DNA of 64,000 nucleotides, taken from the NCBI RefSeq assembly GCF_001046635.1, contig NZ_KQ130460.1:62001-126000 (forward strand). Direction: 5' to 3'. A program made the position numbers and the translations under genes. The notes beneath the pieces were generated by a model. The model was not told the origin of the DNA, ran no database searches, and worked only from the letters and a program-made list of their open reading frames with translations. This DNA is from Novosphingobium barchaimii LL02 (GTDB taxonomy: Bacteria > Pseudomonadota > Alphaproteobacteria > Sphingomonadales > Sphingomonadaceae). Numbering within the stretch: the first letter of the stretch is position 1; each line of letters begins with the position of its first letter. Positions 26,614 to 35,165 of this stretch are shown piece after piece.

Positions 26614-27792
26614 ATGCTCAATGACCTCAAGCAACAGCCCGCCGACGCGCTCCTCGCGCTGATCAAGCTCCACAACTCGGACCCGCGTGCCGACAAGATC
26701 GACCTCGGTGTCGGCGTGTACCGCACGGGGCAGGGCGATACGCCCGTGTTCGGCGCGATCAAGGCCGCCGAAGCGAAGCTCGTCGCCGAGCAGGACTCCA
26801 AGGCCTACCTTGGCCCTGAGGGTGACATGGGCTTTGTAGAGGCGCTTATGCCCTACATCTTCGGCAAGCAGGACCCCGCAATGGGCGGCCGCATCGAAGG
26901 TATGCAGACGCCCGGCGGCACCGGCTCGCTGCGCCTCGCGCTCGCGATGGTGAAGCGTGCGGGTTACAACCGCGTGATCGTCGGCAAGCCCAGCTGGCCC
27001 AACCACAACCAGATCTGCGCCGACCTCGGCCTTGAAGTATTCGAATTCAACCACGCCGCCGCTGACGGCTCGACTGATATGGATGCCCTGCGCGGCGCGC
27101 TTGGCCAGGCGCAGGCCGGCGACGCCATCCTGCTGCACGGGTGCTGTCACAACCCGACCGGCATCGACTATACCAATGCCGAATGGGACGAGATCGCCGG
27201 TCTGATCCTGGACAGCAAGGTGCTGCCGATCCTCGACCTGGCCTATCAGGGCTTGGGCCAGGGCATGGAGGAGGACGCCTACGGTGTTCGCCGTGTGCTC
27301 GCCGCCGTGCCGGAAGCACTGGTGTGCTATTCGTGCGACAAGAATTTCGGTCTCTACCGTGACCGCGTCGGCGCGCTCTATGCGATGGTTGCCGATCCAG
27401 CGGACCTGACTCGCGTGATGTCCAACGGCCACGCACTGGCTCGTGCCAACTGGTCGCAGCCGCCAGATCACGGCGCTGCCGCAGTGCGCCTCGTCCTGGC
27501 GGACGAAGCCCTGACCGCGCAGTGGCTCGATGAGGTTGCCGAGATGTGCGAGCGCATGCGTCAGGTCCGCGCGACCCTGGCTGCGGCCGGCAAGACGGGC
27601 GGTGTCGACCTGACGCCGATCGGCAGCCAGAACGGTATGTTCTCGATCATCCCGTTCACGCCCGAGCAGGTGCAGGAAATGCGTTCTAAGCACGGCGTCT
27701 ATTTCGCCGCTTCGGGCCGCATCGCCGTGGCTGGCCTCACCGCCGCCAACATCGACAAGTTCATTGCCGCCGTCGCGGACGTGACAGCCTGA
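26614..27792 (+). CDS. Aromatic/aspartate amino acid aminotransferase (class I)
   Basis: A 392-residue PLP enzyme of the AspC/TyrB type, converting an amino acid and 2-oxoglutarate to the 2-oxo acid and glutamate. Family blocks in order: KIDLGVGVYRTGQGDTPVF, AYLGPEGDMGF, TPGGTGSLR, HGCCHNPTG (near residue 173) and SCDKNFGLYRDRVGAL, in which Lys243 should bind PLP. Length matches the family. The order and TyrB-like start (NDLKQQPADALLALI) favour an aromatic-preferring enzyme, but aspartate activity cannot be excluded. The ATG at 26614 has no strong ribosome site. The GNAT gene starts one base after its stop, so the two are co-transcribed. Confidence 0.87.
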   Translation: MLNDLKQQPADALLALIKLHNSDPRADKIDLGVGVYRTGQGDTPVFGAIKAAEAKLVAEQDSKAYLGPEGDMGFVEALMPYIFGKQDPAMGGRIEGMQTPGGTGSLRLALAMVKRAGYNRVIVGKPSWPNHNQICADLGLEVFEFNHAAADGSTDMDALRGALGQAQAGDAILLHGCCHNPTGIDYTNAEWDEIAGLILDSKVLPILDLAYQGLGQGMEEDAYGVRRVLAAVPEALVCYSCDKNFGLYRDRVGALYAMVADPADLTRVMSNGHALARANWSQPPDHGAAAVRLVLADEALTAQWLDEVAEMCERMRQVRATLAAAGKTGGVDLTPIGSQNGMFSIIPFTPEQVQEMRSKHGVYFAASGRIAVAGLTAANIDKFIAAVADVTA

Positions 27793-27793
27793 C

Positions 27794-28339
27794 ATGAACC
27801 GTCAGCCGGTTCTCGAAGGGAGCCGGCTGACGCTCCGGCCCCTCCTCCCAGAGGATTGGGAGGCCTTGTTCGCGCTCGCTTCCGATCCCGCGATCTGGGT
27901 CGTACACCCCGCGCATGACCGCTGGCAGGAGCCGGTGTTCCGCGTGTTCTTCGACGAAGCCATAGCCTCCGGCGGGGCTTTTGCGATCATCGACAACGCC
28001 AGCGGCGAGATCGCCGGCTCGACCCGTTACGGCGCGGCCGAGGCAGAAGCGCCCGGTGAGATTGAGATCGGTTGGTCTTTCCTGGCCCGCAAGTATTGGG
28101 GCAGGGGCCATAACGCCGAATTCAAGCGCCTGATGCTCGCCCATGCGCTGGAGCATTTCGACCGGGTGATCTTCCAGGTCGGCGCCGATAACGTAGTCTC
28201 ACGAAGGGCCATGGCCAATATCGGCGGCATTCTAACCGACCGCACCCGCAGCTACGAACGCGGCGGGGCCATGGTCGAGCACGTGATCTTCGAGATCACC
28301 CGCGAGAGTTTCGCGAAGGGCCCGCTGGCGTTATCCTGA
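27794..28339 (+). CDS. GNAT-family N-acetyltransferase (RimJ/RimL type)
   Basis: A 181-residue acetyltransferase using acetyl-CoA. It opens with LEGSRLTLRPLLPEDWEALF, the usual RimL-type N-terminus, and the acetyl-CoA region lies around GWSFLARKYWGRGHNAEFKR (about residues 93-115), with a basic Arg/Gly loop. ANIGGILTDRTR near residue 140 is the conserved end of the fold. The substrate is unknown; members acetylate ribosomal protein N-termini, amino acids or drugs. It begins one base after the aminotransferase stop, so it belongs to that operon, but no shared pathway is evident. Confidence 0.83.
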   Translation: MNRQPVLEGSRLTLRPLLPEDWEALFALASDPAIWVVHPAHDRWQEPVFRVFFDEAIASGGAFAIIDNASGEIAGSTRYGAAEAEAPGEIEIGWSFLARKYWGRGHNAEFKRLMLAHALEHFDRVIFQVGADNVVSRRAMANIGGILTDRTRSYERGGAMVEHVIFEITRESFAKGPLALS

Positions 28340-28397
28340 ACCCGGGCCCGGTTCTTCTCTGTCGCTGCGCGGCAGGGAGGAAAGGCCTGTATTCCCT

Positions 28398-30158
28398 TCA
28401 GAACAGTTCCTCGTCCAGCGCCATGACCGGCTCCGGGCCGGCTGCGATGCGGGCCGCGTGCAGGGCGGTGCGAGGGAGCATGTAGGTGGCATAGTAGCGG
28501 GCCATCGCGGCATAGGCCTGCGGCGTGCGGGTTGCGCCCAGCGCCGGGGAGGCAGCCAGAATTCGCAGCCACATCCAGCCCAGCGAAACCAGCGCGAAAA
28601 GGTTGAGGTATTCTGTCGCGGCCGCGCCCAGCCGGTCTGTGTCGCCTGCCGCTGCGGCGATGGTCTCGCTCGCGGTTTCGAGCAGGGCCAGCGCGTCGCG
28701 CATCTGCGCGGCAAGAGGATCGGTGAGCGCCGGGTCGGCCTTGGCAAGGTCTGCGGCGATCATGTCCAGATAAGAGCGCAAGGGCGCGCCGCCCTCCATC
28801 GTCACCTTGCGCGAGACGAGGTCCATGGCCTGAACGCCGTTGGTCCCTTCGTAGATCTGGGTGATGCGCGCGTCGCGCACGAACTGCTCCATCCCGGCCT
28901 CGTGGATGTAGCCGTGACCGCCGAAGACCTGCTGGGCCAGCACCGTTGTCTCGAAGCCGAAGTCGGTGAAGGCGGCCTTGATGACCGGAGTGAGCAGCGC
29001 GACGTCGGCATGGGCGGCCGCGCTGACCACCGGATCGGGGTGGCGCTCGGCCACGTCCATGCGGATCGCGGTCCAGGCCGCCAGCGCGCGGGCCGGTTCG
29101 ACAAAGGCGCGGCCTGCGAGCAGCATCTTGCGCACGTCGGCATGAGCTATGATCGGCACCGGACCGCTGCCGTCGGCGCCGCGTCCCTGCAGGCGCTCGC
29201 GGGCGTAAGTGACGGCAGCCTGGGTTGCGGCATCAGCAAGGCCAAGGCCCTGGATGCCGACGAACAGGCGCTCGGCGTTCATCATCGTGAACATCGCGTT
29301 GAGCCCGCGTCCAGCCTCGCCGACCAGCCAGCCGGTGGCGCCGTCGTAGTTCATCACGCACGTCGGCTGGGCGTGGATGCCCATCTTATGCTCCAGTGCG
29401 CCCACCGACATCGCGTTACGTTCGGTCCAGTCTCTGGCGTCTCCCGGCAGGAGCTTGGGAACGAGGAACAGGCTGATCCCCTTCACGCCTGCAGGCGCAT
29501 CGGGCAGGCGGGCAAGAACGAGGTGGACGACGTTGTTGCCGAAGTCCTGATCGCCCGAGGAGATGAATATCTTGGTTCCGATGATGGAGTAGCTGCCGTC
29601 GTCGCGCGGGTCGGCGCGGGTGCGCAGCAGGCCCAGGTCAGTGCCTGCCGAAGCCTCGGTCAGGGCCATGGCGCCGCACCATTCGCCGGTGACCAGCTTT
29701 TCGAGATAGGTCGCCTTGAGTTCGTCGGAACCGTGCGCGGCCAATGCCTCGGCTGCGCCGCGCGTCAGGCCGGGGAACAGCCCGAACGACAGGTTCGCTG
29801 CCGAGACCATCTCGTCGAGCATGATTTGAACCGTGCGGGGCAAGCCCTGGCCGCCGAATGCGGGATCGCCGGCAAGACCGGACCAACCTGCTGCGACGAA
29901 TTCGGCGTAAGCCTCGGCAAAACCGGGGGGCGTGATGACCTTGCCGTCGACCAGCTTCGATCCGGCCGCATCGCCGGGCAGGTTGAGCGGGGCAAGACGA
30001 TCGGCGCACATGCGCCCGGCCACCGTCAGTACTTCGGCGGCGAGGTCGGCGCTGGCGTCTTCGAATCCGGGGAGCTGCGCCATCTGGGCATCGAAGTCGA
30101 GGACGTCCTCAAGCAGGAACCGCATTGTCGCGACGGGGGGCTGGTACGTTGCGGGCAT
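28398..30158 (-). CDS. Acyl-CoA dehydrogenase with extended C-terminal domain
   Basis: A 586-residue FAD enzyme that oxidises acyl-CoA to 2-enoyl-CoA in beta-oxidation, in the cytoplasm. N-terminal helices (MRFLLEDVLDFDAQMAQLPG) precede the FAD domain with EWCGAMALTEASAGTDLG and YSIIGTKIFISSGD. The helical domain has VFGGHGYIHEAGMEQFVRD and IYEGTNGVQAMDLVSRK. About 130 residues of the extra C-terminal acyl-CoA dehydrogenase domain follow. It is a paralogue of 39409-41199, with the same architecture. The ATG at 30158 has GGAAGAG upstream. It is divergent from the TetR gene, and a palindrome between them (30212-30221) suggests direct control by that regulator. Chain-length preference is unknown. 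Confidence 0.9.
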   Translation of the reverse strand: MPATYQPPVATMRFLLEDVLDFDAQMAQLPGFEDASADLAAEVLTVAGRMCADRLAPLNLPGDAAGSKLVDGKVITPPGFAEAYAEFVAAGWSGLAGDPAFGGQGLPRTVQIMLDEMVSAANLSFGLFPGLTRGAAEALAAHGSDELKATYLEKLVTGEWCGAMALTEASAGTDLGLLRTRADPRDDGSYSIIGTKIFISSGDQDFGNNVVHLVLARLPDAPAGVKGISLFLVPKLLPGDARDWTERNAMSVGALEHKMGIHAQPTCVMNYDGATGWLVGEAGRGLNAMFTMMNAERLFVGIQGLGLADAATQAAVTYARERLQGRGADGSGPVPIIAHADVRKMLLAGRAFVEPARALAAWTAIRMDVAERHPDPVVSAAAHADVALLTPVIKAAFTDFGFETTVLAQQVFGGHGYIHEAGMEQFVRDARITQIYEGTNGVQAMDLVSRKVTMEGGAPLRSYLDMIAADLAKADPALTDPLAAQMRDALALLETASETIAAAAGDTDRLGAAATEYLNLFALVSLGWMWLRILAASPALGATRTPQAYAAMARYYATYMLPRTALHAARIAAGPEPVMALDEELF

Positions 30159-30211
30159 GGTTCTCTTCCGGTCTTCGGCTGCTTGCGCTGGATGGCAGTT
30201 TCATTGTACCA

Positions 30212-30221
30212 AACGATCGTT
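30212..30221. promoter_or_regulatory. Candidate TetR operator between acyl-CoA dehydrogenase and tetR
   Basis: AACGATCGTT is a perfect 10-bp palindrome, set in ACCAAACGATCGTTACAA. It lies in the 86-base gap between the divergent dehydrogenase start (30158) and the preferred regulator start (30245). Related palindromes, AAACG-type half sites with CGTTT, are typical of TetR regulators of fatty-acid genes. Confidence 0.45.
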
Positions 30222-30244
30222 ACAATCAAGAGCGAGAGCAAAGT

Positions 30245-30808
30245 TTGGCTGCCAAAGTCCTGACCCTGCGCGAAGAGGAAGTGCTGAACGCCGCCGCTGC
30301 GCTGTTTGGCGCACGGGGATTCGCCGCGACAAGCATTCGTGACATCGGCGAGCGTGTGGGGCTGCTGGGCGGTTCGCTCTATCACTACATCAAGAGCAAG
30401 GACGCACTGTTCATCCGCATCCATGACCGTGCCTTGCAAGCGGCAGAGGATCGGATCTGCGCGGCGATCGCGGGGGTGCAGGATCCTTCGCAGGCTCTGG
30501 CGACAGCGTGCCGGGTGCTCCTGGAAATCCAGCTCGACCCGGCCTCATTGACGATGCCTTTGATGAATGATTTTCGCGCTGTACCCGAAAGTGTGCGGGT
30601 GCAGCTCGTGGAACGGCGCGATGCCTTCGAGCAAGTGTTTGCCGATCTGGTGGAGGCTGCGCCCATGCCGGCAGGCGTCGACCGCGTGGTCTATCGCATC
30701 CTGCTGCTGACCACGCTCAATACCGCGAGCACATGGTACAGGCCGGGGCGCCTCAGCCTGGAAGAGGTCGCAAAGCAGATCCTGCGGGTCTATTCGATTG
30801 AGGGGTAG
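30245..30808 (+). CDS. TetR-family transcriptional regulator of fatty-acid degradation (inferred)
   Basis: About 187 residues from a TTG start. The N-terminal helix-turn-helix covers VLNAAAALFGARGFAATSIR and DIGERVGLLGGSLYHYIKSK, the typical TetR block. The C-terminal ligand domain ends with a YRPGRLSLEEVAKQILRVY-like segment, as in FadR/PsrA-type members. The frame is open back to ATG 30125, but that would place the candidate operator inside the gene and overlap the divergent dehydrogenase, so I prefer the TTG; the start is uncertain. It probably represses the neighbouring acyl-CoA dehydrogenase gene and is released by acyl-CoA. It converges on tesB, with 15 bases between the stops. Confidence 0.83.
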   Translation: MAAKVLTLREEEVLNAAAALFGARGFAATSIRDIGERVGLLGGSLYHYIKSKDALFIRIHDRALQAAEDRICAAIAGVQDPSQALATACRVLLEIQLDPASLTMPLMNDFRAVPESVRVQLVERRDAFEQVFADLVEAAPMPAGVDRVVYRILLLTTLNTASTWYRPGRLSLEEVAKQILRVYSIEG

Positions 30809-30823
30809 CGGGGCGTTATCGCG

Positions 30824-31678
30824 TTATTTGCTCTTGCGCTCAACCACCCGGCACAGGCCTTCTTGCGCTACGCTGGCGACCAGCTTGCCTGCGCGGTCGT
30901 AGATCGAACCGCGCGCAAAGCCTCTCGCGTGACCGGCCCAGGGGCTATCCATTGCGTAGAGTAGCCAGTCGTCCACCTGCGGGGTCGAATGGAACCACAT
31001 CGCATGGTCGAGGCTAGCCACCTGCAAGCTGGACGCGAAGAAATGGGGTTTGTGAGGCAGCACCGCCGTGCCGACGAGCGCGAAGTCACTGGCATACGCC
31101 AGGACAGTGCGGTTCAAGGCATCACCCGCCTGTATGGGCGCTGCGAGGCGGAACCACAGGAACTGGCGCGGTGTACCGGAACTTTCGCTTGCAGGTGGGC
31201 CGGGCCGGATCTCGAAGGCGGCAAGGCGGTCGAGCATGACCTGCGGAAATTTCTGGCCGGTGGCAGAAAGGGCGGAGGCGAAATCGGGGCACTGCTCTGG
31301 CCCGGGCACCTTTGGCATCTCGGCGGCATGGGCGAAGCCTTCCTCCCGGCGGTGGAAGGAGGCGGCCAGGTTGAGGATCGGCTTGCCGCCCTGCATGGCG
31401 ACGACGCGTCGGTTGGCGAAGCTGCCGCCGTCCAGATCGCGCAAGGTCCGGTAGACGATGGGGCGTGTGGTATCGCCTGGGCGCAGGAAATAGGCGTGCA
31501 GCGAGTGGGCCTGCCGTTCCTCGCCCACGCTGCCCACGGCAGCTGCGAGCGCCTGCGCGACCACCTGCCCGCCGAACACGCGGCCCGGCCCTTCCGCGGC
31601 GGGGGCGCCCCGGTAGAGGTCGGTGTCGATCTCCTCGACCTCGAGCAGATTGCGCAGTTCGGCGACGGCTTCACTCAT
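30824..31678 (-). CDS. tesB: Acyl-CoA thioesterase II
   Basis: A 284-residue double-hotdog enzyme that hydrolyses acyl-CoA to free acid and CoA. The N-terminal hotdog has RVFGGQVVAQALAAAVGSV and SLHAYFLRPGD, and the second hotdog shows LDHAMWFHS and DDWLLYAMDSPWAGHARGF, the last being the strongest TesB block. The catalytic Asp/Gln/Thr set of TesB lies in this second half by family comparison. Length matches TesB. The upstream MerR gene ends one base before its ATG, so it belongs to the fadL-fadD-merR-tesB operon. A role in releasing acyl chains during fatty-acid breakdown fits. Confidence 0.9.
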   Translation of the reverse strand: MSEAVAELRNLLEVEEIDTDLYRGAPAAEGPGRVFGGQVVAQALAAAVGSVGEERQAHSLHAYFLRPGDTTRPIVYRTLRDLDGGSFANRRVVAMQGGKPILNLAASFHRREEGFAHAAEMPKVPGPEQCPDFASALSATGQKFPQVMLDRLAAFEIRPGPPASESSGTPRQFLWFRLAAPIQAGDALNRTVLAYASDFALVGTAVLPHKPHFFASSLQVASLDHAMWFHSTPQVDDWLLYAMDSPWAGHARGFARGSIYDRAGKLVASVAQEGLCRVVERKSK

Positions 31679-31679
31679 G

Positions 31680-32108
31680 CTAGGCTTCCTCCACCGGCTT
31701 GACTGGCGTGCCCGCCAACCAGGCCTGCGCCTGCCGGTCGATCGAGATCAATTCTTCCAGCGTCTGCTCGATCGCTAGCGTCTGTTTGCGCAAGTCGGCA
31801 ATGCGGTCGCCCACCCGGGTGCGCAGGGCGCGGACCTGTTCGTGGTGCTCCGGGTCGACATCGTAGAGGTCGAGGAATTCCTTGATCTCGCGGATCGAGA
31901 AGCCCAACCGCTTGCCGCGCAGTATCAGCTGCATTCGCCCGATCTCACGCCGCGAATAGATGCGCGTGGTGCCCACCCGTTGCGGCGAAATCAGGCCCTT
32001 GTCCTCATAGAACCGCAAGGTCCGCATGGTGACGCCAAGCTGCGTGGCCGCATCCTGGATGCCGATCATCTCGGCAGGATCGGCGGCCGGGGCAGGAGAC
32101 AGGCTCAA
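31680..32108 (-). CDS. MerR-family regulator, LiuR-like
   Basis: A 142-residue regulator. The winged helix-turn-helix has QDAATQLGVTMRTLRFYEDK followed by GLISPQR, and then LILRGKRLGFSIREIKEFLD and LYD, which match LiuR-type MerR proteins that control branched-chain and fatty-acid catabolism. A coiled-coil dimer helix (RTRVGDRIADLRKQTLAIEQ) ends the protein. No metal-binding cysteines are present, as expected for this branch. The start is a TTG overlapping the fadD stop as TTGA; an ATG at 32069 would give 129 residues and a complete DNA-binding domain. Being inside the operon it probably autoregulates and controls fadL, fadD and tesB. Confidence 0.85.
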   Translation of the reverse strand: MSLSPAPAADPAEMIGIQDAATQLGVTMRTLRFYEDKGLISPQRVGTTRIYSRREIGRMQLILRGKRLGFSIREIKEFLDLYDVDPEHHEQVRALRTRVGDRIADLRKQTLAIEQTLEELISIDRQAQAWLAGTPVKPVEEA

Positions 32109-33799
32109 GCAGACTGCCCGCCGCTGCGCCGGGCGGTTTCCTCGGCAGCGAGGTCCTTCTTCGACAGCTTGCCGATCATCGTTTTCGGCAGCGATTCGCG
32201 AAACTCGACTGATGATGGAATCTCGATCTTGTTCAGCCGCTCGCGCAGGAAGGCGAGCAATGTTTCTTCGTCCAAGATATCCCCCGGATGCAATGCCACG
32301 AACGCCTTGGGGGACTGTCCCCTGTAGGCATCCGGCACGCCGATCACCGCCGCCTCCCAGACCATCGGATGCTCATAGAGCGCCTCTTCGATGATCCGGG
32401 GATAGACGTTGTAGCCCCCGCACAGGATCACGTCCTTGATCCTGTCGACAAGGAACAGATAGCCGTCCTTATCGAGATAGCCAATGTCTCCCGTGCGCAG
32501 GGCGCCGTAGATGAAGGTCTTTTCGCTTTCCTCGGGGCGGTTCCAGTAGCCTTTCATGACTTGTGGGCCGCGGGCGCAGACCTCGCCCTTCTCGCCGGGG
32601 AGGCAAGTGCGGGTGGGATCGTTCGGGTCGCGGATTTCCAGCTGGGTGCCGGGGAAGGCGGGGCCGCAGGAGTTGTCCTTGACCAATCCTTCCAGCGGGT
32701 TGCAGGCGATGATCGGGCTTGCCTCGGACAGGCCGTAGCCTTCCACCACGTTGACGCCGGTCTTCGCTTCGAACTCGCGGCGCACTTCGAGAGGCAGGGG
32801 GGCGCCGCCCGAAATGCATACGCGCACGTTGTCGAACTCGCCGTGGAGTTGCTGGCCATTGAGCGCGGTGTAGAGCGTGGGCACCCCAAAGAACTGCGTA
32901 GGCCTGGTGCGCTTGGCGGTGGCGAGGAAGGATTTCATCTCGAAACGCGGAAGCAGGACCATCTCGGCGGCAGTGTCGACCGAATAGTTCAGCACCGTGG
33001 TCAGCGCGAAGACGTGGAACAGCGGCAGGACGCCGAGCGTGCGCTCCTGCTTGTCGGGCATATGGCCGACATGCGCGATCATCTGGGCGGAGTTGGCGGC
33101 AAGGTTGGCATGGCTGAGCATCGCCCCCTTCGGCACGCCGGTGGTGCCGCCGGTATATTGCAGCACGGCAAGATCGTTCGGGGAGCGCTCCACCGGATCG
33201 GGCGCAGCATCGCGGGCGATGAGGTTTTCGAACCGGGCGTAGCGCAGGTCGTGCGGCTCGTGGGCTATGTCGGCGCGCTTGAACAGCAGGAAGGCGCGGC
33301 GCTTGAAGGCGGGCAGCACGTTGGCGAAGGGGCAGACGACGACGCGCTTGAGGCAGGTCTTGCCGACCAGAGGCTCCAGCTTGGGCAGGCATAGCGCAAG
33401 GTCGGTGGCGATCATCACCTCGCAGCCGGAATCCTCGACCTGATGGGCCATCTCGCGCTCGGTGTAGAGCGGGTTGAAGTTCACCACTACCGCGCCGATC
33501 CGCAGGACCGCGAAGTAGCAGATCACATAGTAAGGCGTATTGGGCAGGCACAGCCCGACCCGCGTGCCCTTGACCACGCCAAGGTCCTGCAGTCCGCGAG
33601 CGGCGCGCCGGGAAAGCGCGCCGATCTCGGCATAAGTCCACTTTCGGCCCATGAAGTCGATCGCCGGCCAGGTGCCGTGGGCGTCTACGGCATGGTCGAG
33701 CAGGTCGGTCAGCAGACGCGGCGCGATCGGCGGCATCTCGTCCGCATGTTGGGTGGGGACGGCGGGAGCGACCCCGCCGATCGTCGCCGCGTCATTCAT
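32105..33799 (-). CDS. fadD: Long-chain fatty-acid--CoA ligase
   Basis: A 564-residue AMP-forming ligase that activates fatty acids to acyl-CoA using ATP, linking uptake to beta-oxidation. Family motifs in order: the P-loop-type block YTGGTTGVPKGAMLSHANL (near residue 215), VEGYGLSEASPI, the adenylate motif LRTGDIGYLDKDGYLFLVDR, and the C-terminal IGKLSKKDLAA with its lysine. Length is typical of FadD. Its ATG shares one base with the stop of the fadL-like gene, and its stop overlaps the MerR start. It therefore sits in the middle of a four-gene fatty-acid operon. Confidence 0.92.
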   Translation of the reverse strand: MNDAATIGGVAPAVPTQHADEMPPIAPRLLTDLLDHAVDAHGTWPAIDFMGRKWTYAEIGALSRRAARGLQDLGVVKGTRVGLCLPNTPYYVICYFAVLRIGAVVVNFNPLYTEREMAHQVEDSGCEVMIATDLALCLPKLEPLVGKTCLKRVVVCPFANVLPAFKRRAFLLFKRADIAHEPHDLRYARFENLIARDAAPDPVERSPNDLAVLQYTGGTTGVPKGAMLSHANLAANSAQMIAHVGHMPDKQERTLGVLPLFHVFALTTVLNYSVDTAAEMVLLPRFEMKSFLATAKRTRPTQFFGVPTLYTALNGQQLHGEFDNVRVCISGGAPLPLEVRREFEAKTGVNVVEGYGLSEASPIIACNPLEGLVKDNSCGPAFPGTQLEIRDPNDPTRTCLPGEKGEVCARGPQVMKGYWNRPEESEKTFIYGALRTGDIGYLDKDGYLFLVDRIKDVILCGGYNVYPRIIEEALYEHPMVWEAAVIGVPDAYRGQSPKAFVALHPGDILDEETLLAFLRERLNKIEIPSSVEFRESLPKTMIGKLSKKDLAAEETARRSGGQSA

Positions 33800-35097
33800 C
33801 AGAAGGCCATCCTTGCACCGAGGGAGAATACGAGCGCCGAAGCATTCTCGAGCGTGCCGTTGGTGATCACCGGGGTCTGCACCGGGGTGCCGGCATAGGC
33901 GGCCGTTATGCGGTCGATGCTGGCATCCTTGAAGGTGATGTAGGAAGCCGCCGCGTCGATGGTGAACGCCTTGCTCATGGCGTAGCTGGTGCCTGCGGAG
34001 AAGTTCCAGCGGTTGCTGTCAGGCACGCGCGCATCGCGGTTGCCGTTCTGGGTGGGAGTCTGGCCGCGCTGGAAGCCGGTGCGCACGGTCCACTGCGGCG
34101 TCACATCGTAATCCAGGCCCATCGCCCAGGTCCAGGTGTTGCGATAGTTCTCTGGGATCGCGGTGTTGAGCGGGGCGCCCACGTCGATCGTATCAAATTC
34201 GCTCCAGCCCATGCGCACGATCTGGCCGTTGAAGGTCAGCTTGGGGCTGAGCTGCGCACGCACGCCGGCAATCGCCTGCCAGGGCGTGCTGAACTGGGCC
34301 TTGGCATCAATGACGGCATTCTGTCCGGCAAGCGGTCCCTGCAGGCCCTCAATGGTCACGGTGCCGTCCAGCTTGTGCTTGATCGCGGATTTGTAGGCGA
34401 AGCCCAGGGTTACCGGGCCTTCGTGAATCTGCACACCGGCGGACCAGCCCACATCCCAGCCCTTGCCCTTCAGATTCTGGTGCCCGTCCGGCAGCAGCGG
34501 TGAGAGGTTGGGCAGGTAGTTGCCAAGAGAGGCATCGACATGTTCGATATTGGCAGCGGCGCCCACGCGCAGCCAGTCGGTCACCGCTACGGCGACGCTG
34601 GGCTGGATGTCGAACGTGCGCAGCTTGGTCTTGTCGGCGGAATAACGCGCCCAGCTGTCCGCATCGTAGTTGGTGGTGAACGAATACGGTGCGGTTACCG
34701 CGAGGCCAACCGCCACCTTGCCGAAGCCGTAAGCCACAGCGCCCGAAGGCAGGATGCCGTTGTCGATCGGGTTCTTCGCACGCGGATCGCCGCCTACCGA
34801 GGCCGCGGGCTGGCCCGGGCGCACGATCACGGTGCCGTTGTCGACCACGTCGCCGCGCGGGCGGATAAAGCTGGCACGCACGGAGGCTTCGCCGCCCTGT
34901 AGGTCGGCGATCGAGGCGGGGTTCCACCACAGCGAGTCAACGCCGGTATCGGCGGCCTCGCCCGAGAACGCACGGCCCTGTCCGCGCACGGACTGCTCCT
35001 GAAGGTAGAACGCCTGCGCATGGGCAGCCCCGGCATAGGCAAAGGCGATCAGACTGGTCGCGCTGGCCAGCAGGATGCGGCCGGACTTGGTATTCAT
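33799..35097 (-). CDS. fadL: OmpP1/FadL-family outer-membrane fatty acid transporter
   Basis: A 432-residue outer-membrane beta-barrel with a signal peptide (ILLASATSLIAFAYAGAAHA, cleaved before QAF). The mature N-terminus QAFYLQEQSVRGQGRAFSGE and the NPA motif in SLWWNPASIAD are FadL hallmarks of the plug domain. The remainder is alternating beta-strand sequence, ending in a Phe (GARMAF) as outer-membrane barrels do. It imports long-chain fatty acids or similar hydrophobic compounds. The ATG at 35097 has GGGAGAG upstream and is the first gene of the operon with fadD, merR and tesB. The promoter must lie in the 69 bases before it or read through from DUF2147. Confidence 0.9.
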   Translation of the reverse strand: MNTKSGRILLASATSLIAFAYAGAAHAQAFYLQEQSVRGQGRAFSGEAADTGVDSLWWNPASIADLQGGEASVRASFIRPRGDVVDNGTVIVRPGQPAASVGGDPRAKNPIDNGILPSGAVAYGFGKVAVGLAVTAPYSFTTNYDADSWARYSADKTKLRTFDIQPSVAVAVTDWLRVGAAANIEHVDASLGNYLPNLSPLLPDGHQNLKGKGWDVGWSAGVQIHEGPVTLGFAYKSAIKHKLDGTVTIEGLQGPLAGQNAVIDAKAQFSTPWQAIAGVRAQLSPKLTFNGQIVRMGWSEFDTIDVGAPLNTAIPENYRNTWTWAMGLDYDVTPQWTVRTGFQRGQTPTQNGNRDARVPDSNRWNFSAGTSYAMSKAFTIDAAASYITFKDASIDRITAAYAGTPVQTPVITNGTLENASALVFSLGARMAF

Positions 35098-35165
35098 GAG
35101 GTACTCTCCCAGTGGTGCCGGCCTTGCTCTGGCAATGACCGCGCTATCGGTAACGAAGCGGACCT

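Noticed and set aside
28333-28356. GC-rich hairpin between the convergent GNAT and acyl-CoA dehydrogenase genes
   Set aside because: The GAACC/GGTTC stem is short with no T-run; too weak to call a terminator.
28458-30263. 601-residue plus-strand open frame opposite the acyl-CoA dehydrogenase
   Set aside because: Antisense shadow of a high-GC gene; the minus strand carries clear acyl-CoA dehydrogenase motifs.
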